From assembly GCF_000018545.1 (NCBI RefSeq), contig NC_012587.1:310001-374000 (forward strand): a DNA stretch of 64,000 nt, written 5' to 3'. The position numbers were made by a program, and so were the translations under genes. The stretch is from Sinorhizobium fredii NGR234. GTDB lineage: Bacteria; Pseudomonadota; Alphaproteobacteria; Rhizobiales; Rhizobiaceae. This document shows, one piece after another, positions 62,725 to 64,000 of this stretch. Below the pieces are notes generated by a model. It was not told where the DNA came from and searched no databases. It worked only from the letters and a program-made list of their open reading frames with translations. Numbering within the stretch: the first letter of the stretch is position 1; the number at the start of each line of letters is the position of its first letter.

Positions 62725-63636
62725 ATGGCGAAACTTGCCTCAGCCCTCGTCAGCCGGCTGGTGATCATCGTCCCCTATGCGTGGCTCCTGTTTTTCTTCC
62801 TCATCCCCTTCTTCATCGTGTTCCGCATCTCGCTTTCGCAGACTGCGGTTGCCATGCCGCCCTATACGCCGGTCTTCGATCTGGCCGGGGGGCTGGCCGG
62901 CCTTCTGGAGAAGGCCCGCGAATTCTCCGTCGACAACTATGTGTGGCTGACCGACGACGCACTCTATTTCAATGCCTATGTGTCGAGCCTGGTCATCGCC
63001 GCCATCTCGACCTTCCTGACGCTGCTGATCGGCTTCCCGGTCGCCTATGGCATGGCCAAGGCGCCGCGCTCGATCCGGCCGACGCTGCTAATGCTGGTGA
63101 TCCTGCCCTTCTGGACGAGCTTCCTGATCCGCGTCTATGCCTGGATCGCCATCCTGAAGCCGGAAGGGCTGCTCAATCAGTTCCTGATAACGATCGGCAT
63201 CATCGATCAGCCGCTGATCATCCTCAACACCAACACGGCGATCTATATCGGCATCGTCTATTCCTATCTTCCCTTCATGGTGCTGCCGATCTACTCGGCG
63301 CTGGAGAAGATGGACAACGCGCTGATCGAGGCGGCGCAGGACCTCGGCTGCACGCCGACCAGCGCCTTCTGGCGCGTCACCTTCCCGTTGTCGCTGCCCG
63401 GAGTCATTGCCGGCTGCCTGCTCGTCTTCATTCCGGCCGTCGGCGAATTCGTCATTCCCGACCTGCTCGGCGGATCGGAGACACTGATGATCGGCAAGAC
63501 GCTCTGGAACGAGTTCAATGCCAACCGCGACTGGCCGGTGTCTTCGGCGGTGGCGATCATCCTGCTTATGATCCTGGTCATCCCGATCGTCTATTTCCAG
63601 AACGTTCAGGGCAAGGCCGACAGCGAGGGCAAGTAA
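62725..63636 (+). CDS. potH: Polyamine ABC transporter permease (PotH type)
   Basis: A 303-residue permease with an N-terminal helix (IVPYAWLLFFFLIPFFIVFRIS) and a six-helix core. The EAA loop IEAAQDLGCTPTSAFWRVTFPLSLPG docks PotG. It lies 4 bp after potG; the last 40 residues are a short cytoplasmic tail. Confidence 0.92.
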   Translation: MAKLASALVSRLVIIVPYAWLLFFFLIPFFIVFRISLSQTAVAMPPYTPVFDLAGGLAGLLEKAREFSVDNYVWLTDDALYFNAYVSSLVIAAISTFLTLLIGFPVAYGMAKAPRSIRPTLLMLVILPFWTSFLIRVYAWIAILKPEGLLNQFLITIGIIDQPLIILNTNTAIYIGIVYSYLPFMVLPIYSALEKMDNALIEAAQDLGCTPTSAFWRVTFPLSLPGVIAGCLLVFIPAVGEFVIPDLLGGSETLMIGKTLWNEFNANRDWPVSSAVAIILLMILVIPIVYFQNVQGKADSEGK

Positions 63637-63639
63637 GAC

Positions 63640-64000
63640 ATGGAAAAATGGTCCCGCTTCAACGTCGCCTCCGTCGTGCTCGGCTTCGGCTTTCTCTACC
63701 TGCCCATCGTGCTGCTGGTGATCTTCTCTTTCAACGAGTCGAAACTCGTCACCGTCTGGGCCGGTTTTTCGACCAAGTGGTACAGCCAGCTTTGGCACAA
63801 CCAGGGCCTCCTCGATGCCGCCTGGGTGACCATTCGCGTCGGGCTGCTGTCAGCCACCTGCGCGACCGTTCTCGGCACATTGGCGGCAATCGCGCTGGTG
63901 CGCTATTCGCGCTTTCGCGGACGCGTACTTTTCTCCGGCATGGTCTACGCGCCGCTGGTCATGCCGGAGGTGATCACCGGCCTGTCGCTGTTGCTGCTGT
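63640..64000 (+). CDS. potI: Polyamine ABC transporter permease (PotI type), 5' part
   Basis: The first 120 codons are open from the ATG at 63640 (MEKWSRFNVASVVLGFGFLY) to the window end. The first helix LYLPIVLLVIFSFNESKL and the FSTKWYSQLWHN segment are typical of PotI/PotC. It is 3 bp after potH, so it belongs to the potFGHI operon. The EAA loop lies outside the window. Confidence 0.9.
   Translation, partial: MEKWSRFNVASVVLGFGFLYLPIVLLVIFSFNESKLVTVWAGFSTKWYSQLWHNQGLLDAAWVTIRVGLLSATCATVLGTLAAIALVRYSRFRGRVLFSGMVYAPLVMPEVITGLSLLLL

Overview
The window is about 64 kb of GC-rich, densely coding alphaproteobacterial chromosome. Gene order and protein types point to the Sinorhizobium/Ensifer group or a close rhizobial relative. 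The supporting signs are the linked motA, motB, motC, motE and fliK genes, four tandem flagellin genes, the orphan OmpR-type regulator rem, the flaF-flbT pair, an agl alpha-glucoside operon directly after the flagellar cluster, an edd-pgl-zwf Entner-Doudoroff block, and several dispersed rhizobial intergenic palindromes. I cannot name the species. No tRNA, rRNA, CRISPR array, prophage or insertion sequence was recognised.

Positions 1-33569 hold most of a flagellar and motility regulon. On the minus strand are the 5' part of fliM and motA. The plus strand then carries a DUF1217-type gene, flgF, fliI, an unknown membrane-anchored protein, flgBC-fliE-flgGAI-motE-flgH-fliL-fliP (rod, rings and export gate), and four separately transcribed flagellin genes. 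These are followed by a FliH-like gene, motB, motC, fliK and a lytic transglycosylase, then rem. The last block is flgE, flgK, flgL, flaF, flbT, flgD, fliQ, flhA, fliR, a fliJ-like gene, a flgJ rod-binding gene, a FlgN-like gene and a second FliL-like gene. Most genes are tightly spaced or overlap. Each flagellin has its own leader and a terminator-like hairpin. Positions of stop codons, start codons and Shine-Dalgarno sites often decide starts that differ from the longest open frame.

Positions 33591-43901 hold a glycosyltransferase, folD, and the divergent aglR / aglEFGAK system. This is a LacI-type repressor, a sugar ABC importer and an intracellular alpha-glucosidase. Two identical palindromes CAAAGCGCTTTG lie between aglR and aglE. 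Positions 43984-49054 contain a degenerate PilZ-like protein, a GFA-family zinc protein, and edd, pgl and zwf on the minus strand, so imported glucosides can feed straight into the Entner-Doudoroff pathway.

Positions 49128-64000 contain a gamma-glutamyl-polyamine type pair (FAD oxidase and glutamine-synthetase-like ligase), a BaiN/YhiN-like flavoprotein, a tiny membrane protein, a large chemoreceptor and a LysR regulator. A run of very small minus-strand genes with strong Shine-Dalgarno sites follows, then an XRE/ScfR-like regulator and a putrescine-type ABC importer potFGH(I), cut by the window end.

The least explained items are these: the conserved leader block shared by all four flagellin genes, the FliH-like and second FliL-like proteins, a hairpin that would hide the flgB ribosome-binding site, the small-protein cluster at 56.6-58.4 kb, and a palindromic element that supplies the ribosome-binding site of the glycosyltransferase gene. 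Functional assignments come from reading the translated sequences and from memory of the families. No database search was run.
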